64,000 nt of DNA from Shewanella intestini. GTDB taxonomy: Bacteria; Pseudomonadota; Gammaproteobacteria; Enterobacterales; Shewanellaceae. The DNA is taken from the NCBI RefSeq assembly GCF_018221465.1, contig NZ_JAAIKR010000004.1, positions 124,001 to 188,000 of the forward strand, read 5' to 3'. The notes beneath the pieces were generated by a model. It was not told where the DNA came from, did no database searches, and worked only from the letters and a program-made list of their open reading frames with translations. Positions 1 to 8,904 of the stretch are shown piece after piece; within the stretch, counting starts at the first letter, position 1; each line of letters begins with the position of its first letter. The translations under genes were made by a program, and so were the position numbers.

Positions 1-785
1 TTGGCGGCATTGCGCGTTTATATGGGCAAGCGGCACTGCAGCAATTTCATGACTCACATGTGTGTGTTGTGGGCATTGGTGGTGTGGGTACTTGGGTTGC
101 GGAATCTTTAGCCCGAAGTGGTATTGGTCAAATTACCTTAATCGATTTAGATGATATTTGTGTGACCAATACTAATCGCCAATCTCATGCAACGGCATTG
201 ACCATAGGCCAGTCTAAAGTTGAGGTGATGGCCAAGCGTATTAATGATATCAACCCACAATGCCAAGTGAATCAAATTGAAGATTTTGTCACCCTGGATA
301 ATATCGAGACATTATTCCCCGCTAAAGCCAATGGCGGCAGTATTGATTACGTTATTGACTGTATTGATGCGGTAAAGCAAAAAGCCGCGCTGATTGCTTG
401 GTGTAAACGCAATAAGGTAAACATAGTCACGATTGGTGGCGCTGGTGGGAAAACCGACCCGACTCGCATTCAATTAACGGACTTATCAAAAACCATTCAA
501 GATCCGCTGCTGGCAAAAGTAAGGCAGATATTACGTAAAGAATATAACTTTAGTAAGAACTTGCAGCGCCGCTTTGCTATTGATGCTGTTTATTCAACAC
601 AACATTTAGTCTACCCACAGACAGACGGTAGCGTCTGTGCCAGCAAAGCGGATATGAATGGCAGTGCACGAATGGATTGTGCATCTGGTTTTGGCTCTGT
701 CACTATGGTAACGGGGACATTTGGCTTTGTTGCTGTAAGCCGTGTATTAGACAAGCTAACTGCAAAAGCCAATAAAACAACGTAA
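1..785 (+). CDS. tcdA: tRNA threonylcarbamoyladenosine dehydratase (5' end missing)
   Basis: This E1-like (ThiF/MoeB fold) enzyme uses ATP to cyclise t6A37 to ct6A in ANN-decoding tRNAs. The reading frame is open from base 3, reading GGIARLYGQAALQQF, which matches the usual TcdA N-terminus, so the gene begins before the window and the in-frame GTG at 60 is internal. The nucleotide-binding loop GIGGVGTWVAESLARSG and the following LIDLDDICVTNTNRQ strand are intact, as is the C-terminal CASGFGSVTMVTGTFGF segment. No partner gene is visible here. Family assignment is secure; only the first few residues are unseen. Confidence 0.93.
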   Translation, partial: GGIARLYGQAALQQFHDSHVCVVGIGGVGTWVAESLARSGIGQITLIDLDDICVTNTNRQSHATALTIGQSKVEVMAKRINDINPQCQVNQIEDFVTLDNIETLFPAKANGGSIDYVIDCIDAVKQKAALIAWCKRNKVNIVTIGGAGGKTDPTRIQLTDLSKTIQDPLLAKVRQILRKEYNFSKNLQRRFAIDAVYSTQHLVYPQTDGSVCASKADMNGSARMDCASGFGSVTMVTGTFGFVAVSRVLDKLTAKANKTT

Positions 786-798
786 TAGAGTTTAGTCA

Positions 799-1019
799 TC
801 AGTTGTTAACCGCATTTGCTAATAAAATGACCACAGCTTTGTCATATAAACGCAGATAAATATTGTTTAAATCTACTTGGGCTAACAAACTGCCCACTTG
901 GGTTGCACCATTATTGTTATATATAAGTGGAAAGTGCTTCTCCATCATGTCTTGATGTTTAATTTGTTCTGATTGCCATCGCTGTGCACTGTCATCTTTT
1001 ATTGAAATATGTAGCTTTT
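799..1019 (-). pseudogene. Possible coding remnant, convergent with tcdA
   Basis: A minus-strand frame stays open for about 70 codons between an upstream TAA near 1022 and a TGA at 799-801. Its C-terminal part reads like protein (GSLLAQVDLNNIYLRLYDKA). The first Met codons are at 943-948 and have no ribosome-binding site, so an intact gene would encode only 49 residues. I do not recognise it. It may be a decayed gene or a chance open frame in AT-rich DNA. Confidence 0.22.
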
Positions 1020-1194
1020 TTTACGCACTTTAGCGGCTTTTTATACACGCAAGTTTTTCATGTGTAATGATATAAATAAGGCTTTTTAGAGTGTGGTTTA
1101 TTAGCTGTTTTTTTATTTAGTTAAATATATTGTTATTGGCACTATTATTGCTTTTTCGTGTGTAGGAACAATTTTCTGACACAGTGAGCACAGC

Positions 1195-1806
1195 ATGAAA
1201 AAAGTCGATTTATCTAACATCTCCGTTTCAACAGGAAAGCGTTTTTTTGCAAGTGCCATGCTGTGGTGGGTGATAGCGTGTGCAAGTATGCTATTTGTCC
1301 CAACGCATGTGCTGGCGAACTTAGCCATTGATCAATTTGTGGCGCAGCATTCACACTTTATTGGTTTAGGATTATTAATTGGCGTGGCTTTCTTTTTAAG
1401 TCAGTTGTTTTCATTTTTTGCTGATGAATCTATTCAGTATTTAAAAGCAAAAAAAATGAAAGAAGTGATTGAGTCGAAAGTTAAGCTGCTAGATCCCTCT
1501 GAACGCGCGCTGTTAAGAGAGTTTTTCTTACAAAGCTCAACCATTCTTACGTTGCCACAAAATGAATTAGCGGTAAAAACCTTAGTTGAAACCAATATTA
1601 TCGAAAAATTAGGAAATGACCGTCATTACGCTATTCAAGGGCCTACTGCTGATTATAAAATTTCTATGCAAGCGCGGGTGTTTTTAAATCGTGAGGTATT
1701 GCGTTTACCATCGGGCACACCAAGTGAAGATGAACTTAATCATTTAATGAAAGCCAGACCAACCTTTGTCAATGGTATAGTGCAGACGCGTAAACAACCG
1801 GTATAA
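1195..1806 (+). CDS. Superinfection exclusion protein B (SieB)-like membrane protein
   Basis: A 203-residue protein with two predicted membrane helices (about 20-42 and 53-75), then a cytoplasmic part. The segment LDPSERALLREFFLQSSTILTLP, followed by a short Ile-rich stretch and then ISMQARVFLNREVL, resembles the C-terminal domain of the SieB family. That family is known from lambda and P22 prophages, where it aborts superinfecting phage. No phage genes flank it; the neighbours are tcdA and a DUF3149 gene, and a clear terminator follows directly. The start is the first Met after an upstream region with stops. Resemblance is from memory of the family; a phage-defence role is inference. Confidence 0.6.
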   Translation: MKKVDLSNISVSTGKRFFASAMLWWVIACASMLFVPTHVLANLAIDQFVAQHSHFIGLGLLIGVAFFLSQLFSFFADESIQYLKAKKMKEVIESKVKLLDPSERALLREFFLQSSTILTLPQNELAVKTLVETNIIEKLGNDRHYAIQGPTADYKISMQARVFLNREVLRLPSGTPSEDELNHLMKARPTFVNGIVQTRKQPV

Positions 1807-1818
1807 ATGATAGATAAT

Positions 1819-1846
1819 AAAAAACCGCCTGATTGGCGGTTTTTTT
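1819..1846 (+). terminator. Rho-independent terminator after the SieB-like gene
   Basis: CCGCC (1825-1829), a 5-nt loop and GGCGG (1835-1839), flanked by A-run and T-run, 18 nt after the stop codon. Confidence 0.85.
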
Positions 1847-1917
1847 ATGCGCCATGAGGCGGCATGTCAAATATACGACGCCAAGCTATAAGTGCTTATA
1901 TCACCGTGTGTCTAGGG

Positions 1918-2049
1918 TTATTCTTTGGGCGCTGATTTGACAATAAACATCCACATTAGATAAGTCATAATGCCAAAGGTGCTGAATATGACAATCATTG
2001 AAAGTAACCCAACAGGGTTGCCAAACATTAAATCTAACCAAAATGCCAT
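1918..2049 (-). CDS. DUF3149 family small membrane protein
   Basis: A 43-codon gene beginning MAFWLDLMFGNPVGLLSM and ending VKSAPKE. The residues FGNPVGLLSM followed by one hydrophobic helix (about 13-36) are the hallmark of DUF3149, a family of about 40-60 residues in Shewanella and Vibrio whose function is unknown. The start is fixed by a strong AGGAGGA ribosome-binding site 7-8 nt upstream of the ATG. It stands alone on the minus strand, convergent with the SieB-like gene. It is probably a single-span inner-membrane protein with a short charged C-terminal end. Confidence 0.8.
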   Translation of the reverse strand: MAFWLDLMFGNPVGLLSMIVIFSTFGIMTYLMWMFIVKSAPKE

Positions 2050-2388
2050 GAGATCCTCCTTGATGTAAATGAATAGTTATTTTAATGCTGTTAATTAATT
2101 GCGGTCATGATCTTAATCAAGCTTTGTTTGTAATAGTGATGATGTTGAGGTTGATTAGAAGCAGAGTATCCTTGATTAGATTTTCGTCTGTTTGTGTGAG
2201 AATTGAGCGTTCGTAGGGGTTTTAAAAAAAAGAGCAGTTAAAGCACTTGCCATTCAAGTTGGTCACGGTATAATTCTCGCCACTTAATTAAGCTTAGCTT
2301 AGTTAAGCACTGTATTTAAAGCATTAGGTTTTAAATGATGTATTACAGAATTTAATGCTTTGCATACTAAAAATTTGCTTCGCTATTT
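2050..2388. other. Intergenic region without a gene
   Basis: This 339-bp stretch between the divergent DUF3149 gene and tRNA-Leu contains the tRNA promoter described separately. I see no other gene or repeat in it. Confidence 0.6.
2247..2274 (+). promoter_or_regulatory. Sigma-70 promoter of tRNA-Leu
   Basis: TTGCCA (2247-2252), 16-bp spacer, then a consensus TATAAT (2269-2274), followed by a C-rich discriminator (TCTCGCC). The predicted transcription start near 2281 would give a leader of about 108 nt before the tRNA. Confidence 0.6.
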
Positions 2389-2473
2389 GCCTGAGTGGTG
2401 GAATTGGTAGACACGTCGGATTCAAAATCCGATTTCTTCGGAAGTGACGGTTCAAGTCCGTCCTCAGGTACCA
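2389..2473 (+). tRNA. tRNA-Leu (anticodon CAA)
   Basis: An 85-nt class II tRNA. Acceptor GCCTGAG pairs with CTCAGGT (G1-U72 closes it, as in some other Leu tRNAs) and CCA is encoded at 2471-2473. The anticodon stem is TCGGA/TCCGA around the loop TTCAAAA, giving anticodon CAA at 2423-2425, which reads UUG codons. The long variable arm (TTTCTTCGGAAG region) and the T loop TTCAAGT are clear. It is a single tRNA gene with its own promoter and terminator. Confidence 0.96.
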
Positions 2474-2479
2474 TACTTT

Positions 2480-2506
2480 TAAACCTTGTTTTTACAAGGT
2501 TTTTTT
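2480..2506 (+). terminator. Terminator of tRNA-Leu
   Basis: AAACCTTG, a short T-rich loop, CAAGGTTT and a T-run, starting 6 nt after the encoded CCA. Confidence 0.8.
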
Positions 2507-2964
2507 GTATCTATCATATAGTAAATAATCTAATAGCCACATCATCAGGCTACTTTTTCCACATTCTTTGCATGAACCTATTTTAGGTTTCCTTTCCTAA
2601 TTATACCGCCCAGCATCAATTACCTAAGACATCCTTAAACATTTTTCTATATTGAACATTTTAATGGGGTGGTAATCCCCGCGAAAAATAATCGCTGCTA
2701 AAAGTAGAATTTCTCGTAAATTAAGCAAAGCGAGTGCTCGTCCTTTGTTTTCCTTTGTTTTCTATCCGTTTTGTATCACGCCGCTGACCTAATATGTTTA
2801 TTGAATCGTCGTCAGTTAAAATGCCAGTGCCATTGTGATGAGAACGAGTTGCTTAATTAACGGCACATGTAAGCAACGTGATTAACGCTAATGCTGCTGA
2901 GCTTATTTATGCAGCCGTTGCAAATTGTTTGATAATTAACAACGGCTTTGGCAAATAACGGTGA
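2507..2964. other. Intergenic region, no gene seen
   Basis: About 460 bp between the tRNA terminator and the end of the hydrolase gene. It contains a short direct repeat of CCTTTGTTTT near 2741-2762 and a 7-bp inverted repeat GCCGTTG (2914-2920)/CAACGGC (2940-2946) just past the hydrolase stop. I find no supported coding sequence. Confidence 0.5.
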
Positions 2965-3927
2965 TCAGTTAAGTAATGCTTGAGACGCTGTCATTGGCTG
3001 CTCAGAGGCATGCTTTTCTTTATTTAACCACTGACTTAATTGTTGGTTCACATCATCTGCAGAGGATTGCATAAACCAATGGCCGCCTTTTATTGCAATC
3101 ACTTCGGCTTTATTTTTCTCAATAATTTGGTTTTTCCAACTGTCAGCATGAAACCACACTTTCTTGTCGTTGCCATACATAAATAAAAATGGGGTTTGAT
3201 AGTCGTCAATACTTAATGAGGGGTTTAAATTCTTAGTCAATACACTGTGCCAGAGGTGGTAGTAAGGGTAGGTTAGGCGTGGCTCTGAACGTAAGTCATT
3301 AATGGTTTTGCTGGCATCGACATCAGCTAAGTTTAAGATGTTCTCAGCGGTATATAGTGTTAACTTTTCACCCAAAAATTCAGGTAGTGTCCAAGCAATG
3401 GCTAAGGCTAAAGTGTATTGCATATTCACTTTTGGTCGTGGTTCATCACCAAAGCTACCTACATCAAACAGTACTAGTTTGTCGACTAAGCTGTTTTTTT
3501 CTAGGTAATGGAACGCATAAATTGCCCCCCAGTCGTGTGCAAATACGGTTACTTTATCTTTATGTAAACTTTTAATGAACGCGTCGGTGATCATTCTAAT
3601 TTGCTTGATATTATAGTGAGGCCGTTTGCCATTATCATTTTGTCCATAGCCGGGCAAGGTAAAGCGAGCAACGGTGTAGTGCTGTTTTAAGTAATCGGCT
3701 TGGGCATCCCACATAGCTAATGTGTCAGGATACCCGTGGATCATAACGATTGTTTCATCACCATTACCTTCTATCTTACTTTCAAGTTGTTGAACAATAG
3801 CGGGTAATTGCTGTTTAAACTTAGCATCTGACATGGGTGCTAATATAACAAAAAAGTAGATAAGGTATAGAATTGGCAGTAATACGATGGTGGCGATAAC
3901 CATAAGTAAAGTGCGCTTTATGTTCAT
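2965..3927 (-). CDS. Membrane-anchored alpha/beta hydrolase (epoxide hydrolase/dehalogenase-like)
   Basis: A 320-residue protein. One N-terminal hydrophobic helix (about 8-30) should anchor it in the inner membrane with the catalytic domain outside. The hydrolase fold shows the oxyanion-loop motif HGYP (64-67), the nucleophile elbow HDWG (131-134, Asp132 as nucleophile), a possible acid Asp254 in YGNDK and His283 in GGHWF. An Asp nucleophile in HDWG is typical of epoxide hydrolases and haloalkane dehalogenases rather than Ser esterases. It appears monocistronic. The substrate cannot be told from sequence. Confidence 0.8.
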   Translation of the reverse strand: MNIKRTLLMVIATIVLLPILYLIYFFVILAPMSDAKFKQQLPAIVQQLESKIEGNGDETIVMIHGYPDTLAMWDAQADYLKQHYTVARFTLPGYGQNDNGKRPHYNIKQIRMITDAFIKSLHKDKVTVFAHDWGAIYAFHYLEKNSLVDKLVLFDVGSFGDEPRPKVNMQYTLALAIAWTLPEFLGEKLTLYTAENILNLADVDASKTINDLRSEPRLTYPYYHLWHSVLTKNLNPSLSIDDYQTPFLFMYGNDKKVWFHADSWKNQIIEKNKAEVIAIKGGHWFMQSSADDVNQQLSQWLNKEKHASEQPMTASQALLN

Positions 3928-4402
3928 TTAAAACCTCTTATAATCAATCATATATGCGGAAAATATGGCAATGACTCATATTGCTTATTTAACCGAATCA
4001 TTAATGGCTGATAGTTTGTGATCCTCTCCGTTGTAGGTTACGGTAATATTGATTTTATAACCACAAGATGTTGCCTTTCGGTAGGGTAATTGTTGGATTT
4101 ATGATGTTGATCATATTGACTAAAATTGACTTGTTATTAAAACGGACTCGCCATTAATGACAGTATTTTTAGGGATGCTTGACGTGTATTTTTGAGGTTT
4201 CTAGGTGTAGTTATACGTTGAAGGTATTACCTATTGATTGTCGCATGTTTGCTGTGACTGACTTCGTGGCTTTTGTACGTGTTCGCTATTTTAATCTCAA
4301 ACTTGCTTGCTAAGCAGGTGCTTATTCTCCTGAATTGGTGAGTAAGCACTTACAAGTTAGGCAGGCCTGTTATTGGCCGATTGATGATTGGGGGCGCGCA
4401 GG
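3928..4402. other. Intergenic region with one hairpin
   Basis: About 475 bp between the hydrolase start and the end of fre. The only clear structure is GTGCTTA (4318-4324) facing TAAGCAC (4343-4349). It lies beyond the fre stop and lacks a T-tract on the minus strand, so it may stabilise or end the ubiD-fre mRNA. No gene seen. Confidence 0.5.
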
Positions 4403-5101
4403 TTATTTTATATAGGCAAAAGCGTCACCAAAAAGGTGGTCTTCGTTCACGGCCATTTCTCTAAACACTTCTCGCGCTGCGCCAACCATATCAAAGCGAC
4501 CGGCAATATAGATATCATAGTCGCTTAAGTCCTGGTAATCGGTTTGGATTTGTTCCAGTAAATTGGCTGTTTTGCCGTTCCAGTTTTCATCTGCAAACTC
4601 AATAACAGGCACAAATGTTAACCATGAATGCCGTTGCTGCCATTGGCGTGCTATTTGTTGATAGTACATGGCTTGTTCAGTGCGGCAACCCCAGTAAAAA
4701 GTCGTGGGGATATCTTGGCCACGTTGAATTTGGTCTTCAATGATACTTTTTATATACGAAAACCCAGTACCGCCAGCAATTAATAGGCGTGGACGGTTAT
4801 GTTGAGGCCGTAAAAAGGCTTCACCGGCAGGGGCGATAATATCAATGTGTTCGGCAGTTTTTAAACGCTCAACCACTTGCATTGGATAGCTTTCTGAAAC
4901 CGCAGCACCGATGTGTAATTCAATGGTTTGACTGTTAGGGGCCGATGCTATTGAGAAAGGGCGCTTGTCTTCATCGCTCATGACCACAGATAAGTATTGA
5001 CCTGCTTTGAAGTCAATGGACTCATCTGGCGTGAGGCTGACTTGGTAGACGGCTTCATTAAATGGCGTCACCTGGTTAATTTTACAACGAATGTTTTTCA
5101 T
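4403..5101 (-). CDS. fre: NAD(P)H-flavin reductase
   Basis: A 232-residue enzyme of the ferredoxin-NADP reductase superfamily that reduces free FMN, FAD or riboflavin with NAD(P)H. The flavin-contacting motif RPFSIASAP (about 47-55) ends the N-terminal barrel, and the pyridine-nucleotide motif LLIAGGTGFSYIKSI (about 105-119) begins the C-terminal Rossmann domain. A DIYIAGRFDMVGAAREVF segment precedes the C-terminus, and the last residues FGDAFAYI are typical of Fre. Length matches E. coli Fre. It lies 91 bp downstream of ubiD in the same direction. Since UbiD needs prenylated FMN, linkage to a flavin reductase makes biochemical sense. Confidence 0.93.
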   Translation of the reverse strand: MKNIRCKINQVTPFNEAVYQVSLTPDESIDFKAGQYLSVVMSDEDKRPFSIASAPNSQTIELHIGAAVSESYPMQVVERLKTAEHIDIIAPAGEAFLRPQHNRPRLLIAGGTGFSYIKSIIEDQIQRGQDIPTTFYWGCRTEQAMYYQQIARQWQQRHSWLTFVPVIEFADENWNGKTANLLEQIQTDYQDLSDYDIYIAGRFDMVGAAREVFREMAVNEDHLFGDAFAYIK

Positions 5102-5192
5102 CTAATATCCTTTAGACCCTTTCTTTGAAGGTTTATCGATTGAGCTCATTTTTTTGAGTAACGTACGCACTAATTTGGTGGTTAGGCGTTAA

Positions 5193-6662
5193 TTAATCAT
5201 CTATGCCTAAGTCTGCCCAAATGGCGTCCACTTTTTGTTTTACTTCGGGTGCCATTTCAATTGGCGTTCCCCACTCTCTGTCGGTTTCTCCCGGCCATTT
5301 GTTGGTTGCATCTAAGCCCATTTTTGAGCCTAAACCTGCCACCGGGGAGGCAAAATCTAGGTAATCAATAGGTGTGTTATCAACCATCACCGTGTCTCGT
5401 GTTGGATCCATACGAGTGGTGATCGCCCAAATGACATCATTCCAGTCGCGGCAATTCACATCTTCGTCGACCACAACAATAAATTTGGTGTACATAAATT
5501 GGCGTAAGAATGACCAAGCCCCCATCATGACGCGCTTGGCGTGACCTGGGTATTGTTTACGGATTGAAATAACAGCCATGCGGTAAGAGCAACCTTCTGG
5601 CGGAAGATAAAAATCAATTATTTCAGGATATTGCTTACGTAAAATCGGTACGAATACTTCATTTAATGCCACACCTAGCATGGCCGGTTCATCAGGTGGT
5701 CTGCCGGTATAGGTGCTGTGGTAAATCGCATTTTCACGTTTAGTTATGTGGGTAACAGTAAATACAGGGAACGAGTCGGTTTCATTATAATAACCGGTAT
5801 GATCTCCATATGGGCCTTCTTCAGCCATTTCATCAGGTTCAATATAACCTTCTAAAATAATTTCACTGGTGGCAGGCACTTCTAAATCGCAGCTAATGGC
5901 TTTGCAGACTTCGGTTCTTTCGCCGCGCAATAAGCCTGCAAACGCGTATTCACTCATTGAGTCCGGCACGGGGGTGACCGCGCCTAAAATAGTGACCGGA
6001 TCACTGCCTAGAGCGACAACGACAGGGTAGCGTTCGCCGGGGTGTTTCTCTTTAAAATCTTTAAAATCCAGTGCGCCGCCACGGTGATCAAGCCAGCGCA
6101 TAATGAGTTTGTTTTTACCCAATAATTGTTGGCGATATATGCCTAAGTTTTGACGGCTTTGTCTTGGGCCTTTGGTGATGGTTAATCCCCAAGTAACTAA
6201 TGGCGCGGCATCACCAGGCCAGCAGTGCTGAATTGGCAGTTGGGTTAAATCAACTTTATCGCCTGTGATAATGACTTGTTGGCAAGGCGGTTTTTTTACC
6301 GTTTTAGGGGGCATGTTTAAAGCTTGTTTAAACATTGGAATCTTGGCAATGGCGTCTTTAAAGCCTCTTGGCGGCTCTGGTTCTTTCAAAAAAGCTAACA
6401 ATTCACCAACATCTCGCAATGCTAGAGGGTCTTCTTTACCTAATGCCATTGCAACACGCTTAGGGGTGCCAAATAAATTGGCTAAAACAGGCGTGTCGTT
6501 ATTGGTCGGATTTTCAAATAAAATGGCTGGGCCGCCAGCACGCAATACGCGATCGCATATTTCGGTCATTTCTAAATTAGGATCAACAGGGTGACTTATG
6601 CGCTTTAACTCACCGTTGTCCTCTAGGTGTTTGATAAAGCTGCGTAAATCTTTAAAGCTCAT
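5193..6662 (-). CDS. ubiD: 4-hydroxy-3-polyprenylbenzoate decarboxylase
   Basis: A 489-residue UbiD-family enzyme that decarboxylates polyprenyl-4-hydroxybenzoate in ubiquinone biosynthesis, using prenylated FMN made by UbiX. It begins [19 protein letters not shown] and carries the family signatures [47 protein letters not shown] and [16 protein letters not shown] with the acidic active-site residues. Length is close to E. coli UbiD (497). It is the first gene of a likely ubiD-fre operon. Confidence 0.96.
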   Translation of the reverse strand: MSFKDLRSFIKHLEDNGELKRISHPVDPNLEMTEICDRVLRAGGPAILFENPTNNDTPVLANLFGTPKRVAMALGKEDPLALRDVGELLAFLKEPEPPRGFKDAIAKIPMFKQALNMPPKTVKKPPCQQVIITGDKVDLTQLPIQHCWPGDAAPLVTWGLTITKGPRQSRQNLGIYRQQLLGKNKLIMRWLDHRGGALDFKDFKEKHPGERYPVVVALGSDPVTILGAVTPVPDSMSEYAFAGLLRGERTEVCKAISCDLEVPATSEIILEGYIEPDEMAEEGPYGDHTGYYNETDSFPVFTVTHITKRENAIYHSTYTGRPPDEPAMLGVALNEVFVPILRKQYPEIIDFYLPPEGCSYRMAVISIRKQYPGHAKRVMMGAWSFLRQFMYTKFIVVVDEDVNCRDWNDVIWAITTRMDPTRDTVMVDNTPIDYLDFASPVAGLGSKMGLDATNKWPGETDREWGTPIEMAPEVKQKVDAIWADLGIDD

Positions 6663-6829
6663 TATTCAATTTCCTAATAATTGTCCCCGATGGCGGCACT
6701 ATAGCATTTTTATAAAAGTGGGTTAAGGAATTTGCGTCATGTGTGGTTTTATCGGTGTCAATTGACGATTAGACATATACCGTTATAGGAGTAGTATTAA
6801 CTCATGCTAATGTAGAACGAGGTAACACC

Positions 6830-7468
6830 ATGAATATGAGTTTTGTTCGCCCTCGAAAAGTGGCCGTCATGTTACTTTTTTGTAGTGTGTTTCGGGGGGT
6901 AAGCATGACGCCGGCAATGGCGACATCTTCTGGGGCTGTGTTAGCTTCATCGCAAGTAGTTATGAGCCAATTTGCGATCCTTAATCACGCGGCTTTGTAT
7001 CCCCATAAGCGTTTACATCATGAGCGTCACCATCATGATCATTCTAAGCATCATAAAAAGCATTATTCCCATGCACGCGATCCTTGGCATTGGGGCGCGA
7101 GTTGGGATAGTCGATGGAGAAAAAGTGTCGGCATTGGTTGGATCAGTGGTTTTTATGATCCGTGGCGTTGGAATTCATGGGATAAACGCCATTGGAATGG
7201 ACGCTATATTCATGCTCAAAGATATGTGCGACCCACGCCAGTTGTGACCCCGATAAAAATTATCCCTAAAGCTGCACCATTATCAAAACGTACCACTCAT
7301 ATGGCTTATGACAGCGGCTTGCATAGTTTACCTGCCAACGCCAAAGTCGTTATACGTAATAATAAACCTTACTATGTTTGGCAAGGCGTGACTTATCAAT
7401 ATGATTGGTCTAAAGAGCGTTACATGGTGGTTGAAGATAACGCTGTCGAAAGTGTAAAAACTCAATAG
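6830..7468 (+). CDS. Histidine-rich exported protein, DUF6515-like C-terminus
   Basis: A 212-residue protein with an N-terminal signal-like hydrophobic segment (about 10-32). The middle is extremely rich in His, Trp and basic residues (HHERHHHDHSKHHKKHY, about 64-80), suggesting metal or polyanion binding. The last 50 residues (LPANAKVVIRNNKPYYVWQG, then a Tyr/Val-rich end) resemble the repeat-like strands of DUF6515 proteins. A GAGGTAAC ribosome-binding site precedes the ATG. The last 59 bp overlap the 3' end of the convergent GGDEF gene. The function is unknown; metal binding is inferred from composition. Confidence 0.6.
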   Translation: MNMSFVRPRKVAVMLLFCSVFRGVSMTPAMATSSGAVLASSQVVMSQFAILNHAALYPHKRLHHERHHHDHSKHHKKHYSHARDPWHWGASWDSRWRKSVGIGWISGFYDPWRWNSWDKRHWNGRYIHAQRYVRPTPVVTPIKIIPKAAPLSKRTTHMAYDSGLHSLPANAKVVIRNNKPYYVWQGVTYQYDWSKERYMVVEDNAVESVKTQ

Positions 7469-8720
7469 TGGGGTCTTCTTTTACGAGGTACATGGCGGTA
7501 TCTGCTGCCATGATTAAATTGGCACTGTCATTTCCGTCAGTAGGAAATTGACTGATGCCAATACTTGCCCCAACTTGGAAGTGATAGCCATTGATCAATA
7601 TGGGTTGTTTGATGGCGTGTAAAATGTCGCTAACTTTGGCCTCAATATCAACTCGGTCTTTAATGATATCAAGCCATATAACAAATTCATCGCCACCTAA
7701 ACGGCCGACAATATCAGTATTTCTAACTGCTAAATTTAACCTGTTAGCAATGGTTCTTATAACACAGTCTCCCATTTTATGACCGTGGTTGTCGTTAATG
7801 GCTTTAAATTTATCTAGGTCAATAAAAAGTAGGGCGGCGCAGTCTTGTGTGCGTAGGTTGCGTGATATAGCTCGGTCTATTTGTTTGATGAAGGCACGGC
7901 GGTTAAGGCTGCCGGTTAATTCGTCGTGCTCGGCTAAAAAAGTCAGCTTGTGTTGCTGGTTAATGAGCTCTTGTGTCTGGCGTTTTACTTCGCGCTTTAA
8001 TTCTTGCTTTTTGATAGTGATGTTATTTAAAGACTGCTTCATGTGGTTGAAACGTTGGATGAGAATGGCAAATTCATCATCAACATGATGTGCTGTTTTC
8101 CTTGATAAATTTCCTTCTGCCACTTCTTCCATTTCACGGGAAAAAATTAAAAAGCCGCGTTTAAACCTTTTTAAAGAGATAAATGACCAAACCGTGACTA
8201 AAACAGCTAAAACACATAAGACCATCCCATTGAAAATTAATAACATTTGCTGCATGTTGCGGGCTTGTTTGATGGTGGTGTTGTGAAGTCTAGACATCTC
8301 TTGGGTCATTGATTCAATTAACTGACTAAATTGTGACTTTAATAACCGTGCATCATCATTTAAACGAGAATGTGGTTGAGATTGATCGTTAATCAGTACG
8401 CTAATATCAGCATTTAGGTGGCTAATATTTTGTAATATGCTGCGTTGTTGGAGGCTCCAATCTATGTTGTTCGATAACGTTGTAGCTAAACGGTTTTGGT
8501 GCTTTTGTAAGGCGGTTAGGGCGTTTTGGTCCATCGATTCGTGATACATCCATAACTGTGAACGTAAGCTGTCTATATTGAGTTGGATTGTCATTGAATG
8601 TTCAAGTTGATGATAAATTTTTTGCTGGTATTTATGCGCTTCAGTTAGCGTAAGCCCGATGACTAATGTCAATAAAAAACAAAAAAACACGGTGAGTTTT
8701 AATCTGCGAGAAAGGGTCAT
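7410..8720 (-). CDS. HAMP-GGDEF diguanylate cyclase
   Basis: A 436-residue membrane protein: TM1 about 9-26, a roughly 130-residue helical periplasmic sensor, TM2 about 158-182, a HAMP linker and coiled coil to about 255, then a GGDEF domain. The active-site motif GGDEF (342-346) is intact. It is preceded, exactly five residues upstream, by an RxxD inhibitory site (RNTD, 333-336), so it should synthesise c-di-GMP from two GTP and be product-inhibited. I chose the ATG at 8720, since the upstream GTG (8732) lies inside the GGTGAG ribosome-binding site. The final 20 residues are atypical and lie in the overlap with the convergent gene. Confidence 0.88.
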   Translation of the reverse strand: MTLSRRLKLTVFFCFLLTLVIGLTLTEAHKYQQKIYHQLEHSMTIQLNIDSLRSQLWMYHESMDQNALTALQKHQNRLATTLSNNIDWSLQQRSILQNISHLNADISVLINDQSQPHSRLNDDARLLKSQFSQLIESMTQEMSRLHNTTIKQARNMQQMLLIFNGMVLCVLAVLVTVWSFISLKRFKRGFLIFSREMEEVAEGNLSRKTAHHVDDEFAILIQRFNHMKQSLNNITIKKQELKREVKRQTQELINQQHKLTFLAEHDELTGSLNRRAFIKQIDRAISRNLRTQDCAALLFIDLDKFKAINDNHGHKMGDCVIRTIANRLNLAVRNTDIVGRLGGDEFVIWLDIIKDRVDIEAKVSDILHAIKQPILINGYHFQVGASIGISQFPTDGNDSANLIMAADTAMYLVKEDPTIEFLHFRQRYLQPPCNAL

Positions 8721-8721
8721 A

Positions 8722-8904
8722 TTAATACTCACCGTATCGTTGAGTATGCTTATTCAAACGCGGATAAACGGTTGGTGAATGGATACTTGTTGGCTGTGTT
8801 TTCGTTGCGATATATGTTGTAGTTGCATGAATGATGGTGAAAGTCATAACGTCATTGTCGGCAGGGATAAGTAAGGTGTAAACCCAATCATCAACGTGTT
8901 TCAT
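8722..8904 (-). CDS. Possible 60-residue protein coupled to the GGDEF gene
   Basis: The frame starts at an ATG (8902-8904) and its TAA (8722-8724) lies one base before the GGDEF start codon, so translation could be coupled. The product (MKHVDDWVYTLLIPADND to RYGEY) has no recognisable domain, no signal peptide and many Thr and His residues. The upstream GGAT is only a weak ribosome-binding site. It may be genuine or a chance frame. Confidence 0.35.
   Translation of the reverse strand: MKHVDDWVYTLLIPADNDVMTFTIIHATTTYIATKTQPTSIHSPTVYPRLNKHTQRYGEY

Noticed and set aside
2395-2586. 63-codon ORF starting inside the tRNA
   Set aside because: It begins within tRNA-Leu (reading MVELVDTSDS) and continues through its terminator; this is a common false gene produced by Leu tRNAs.
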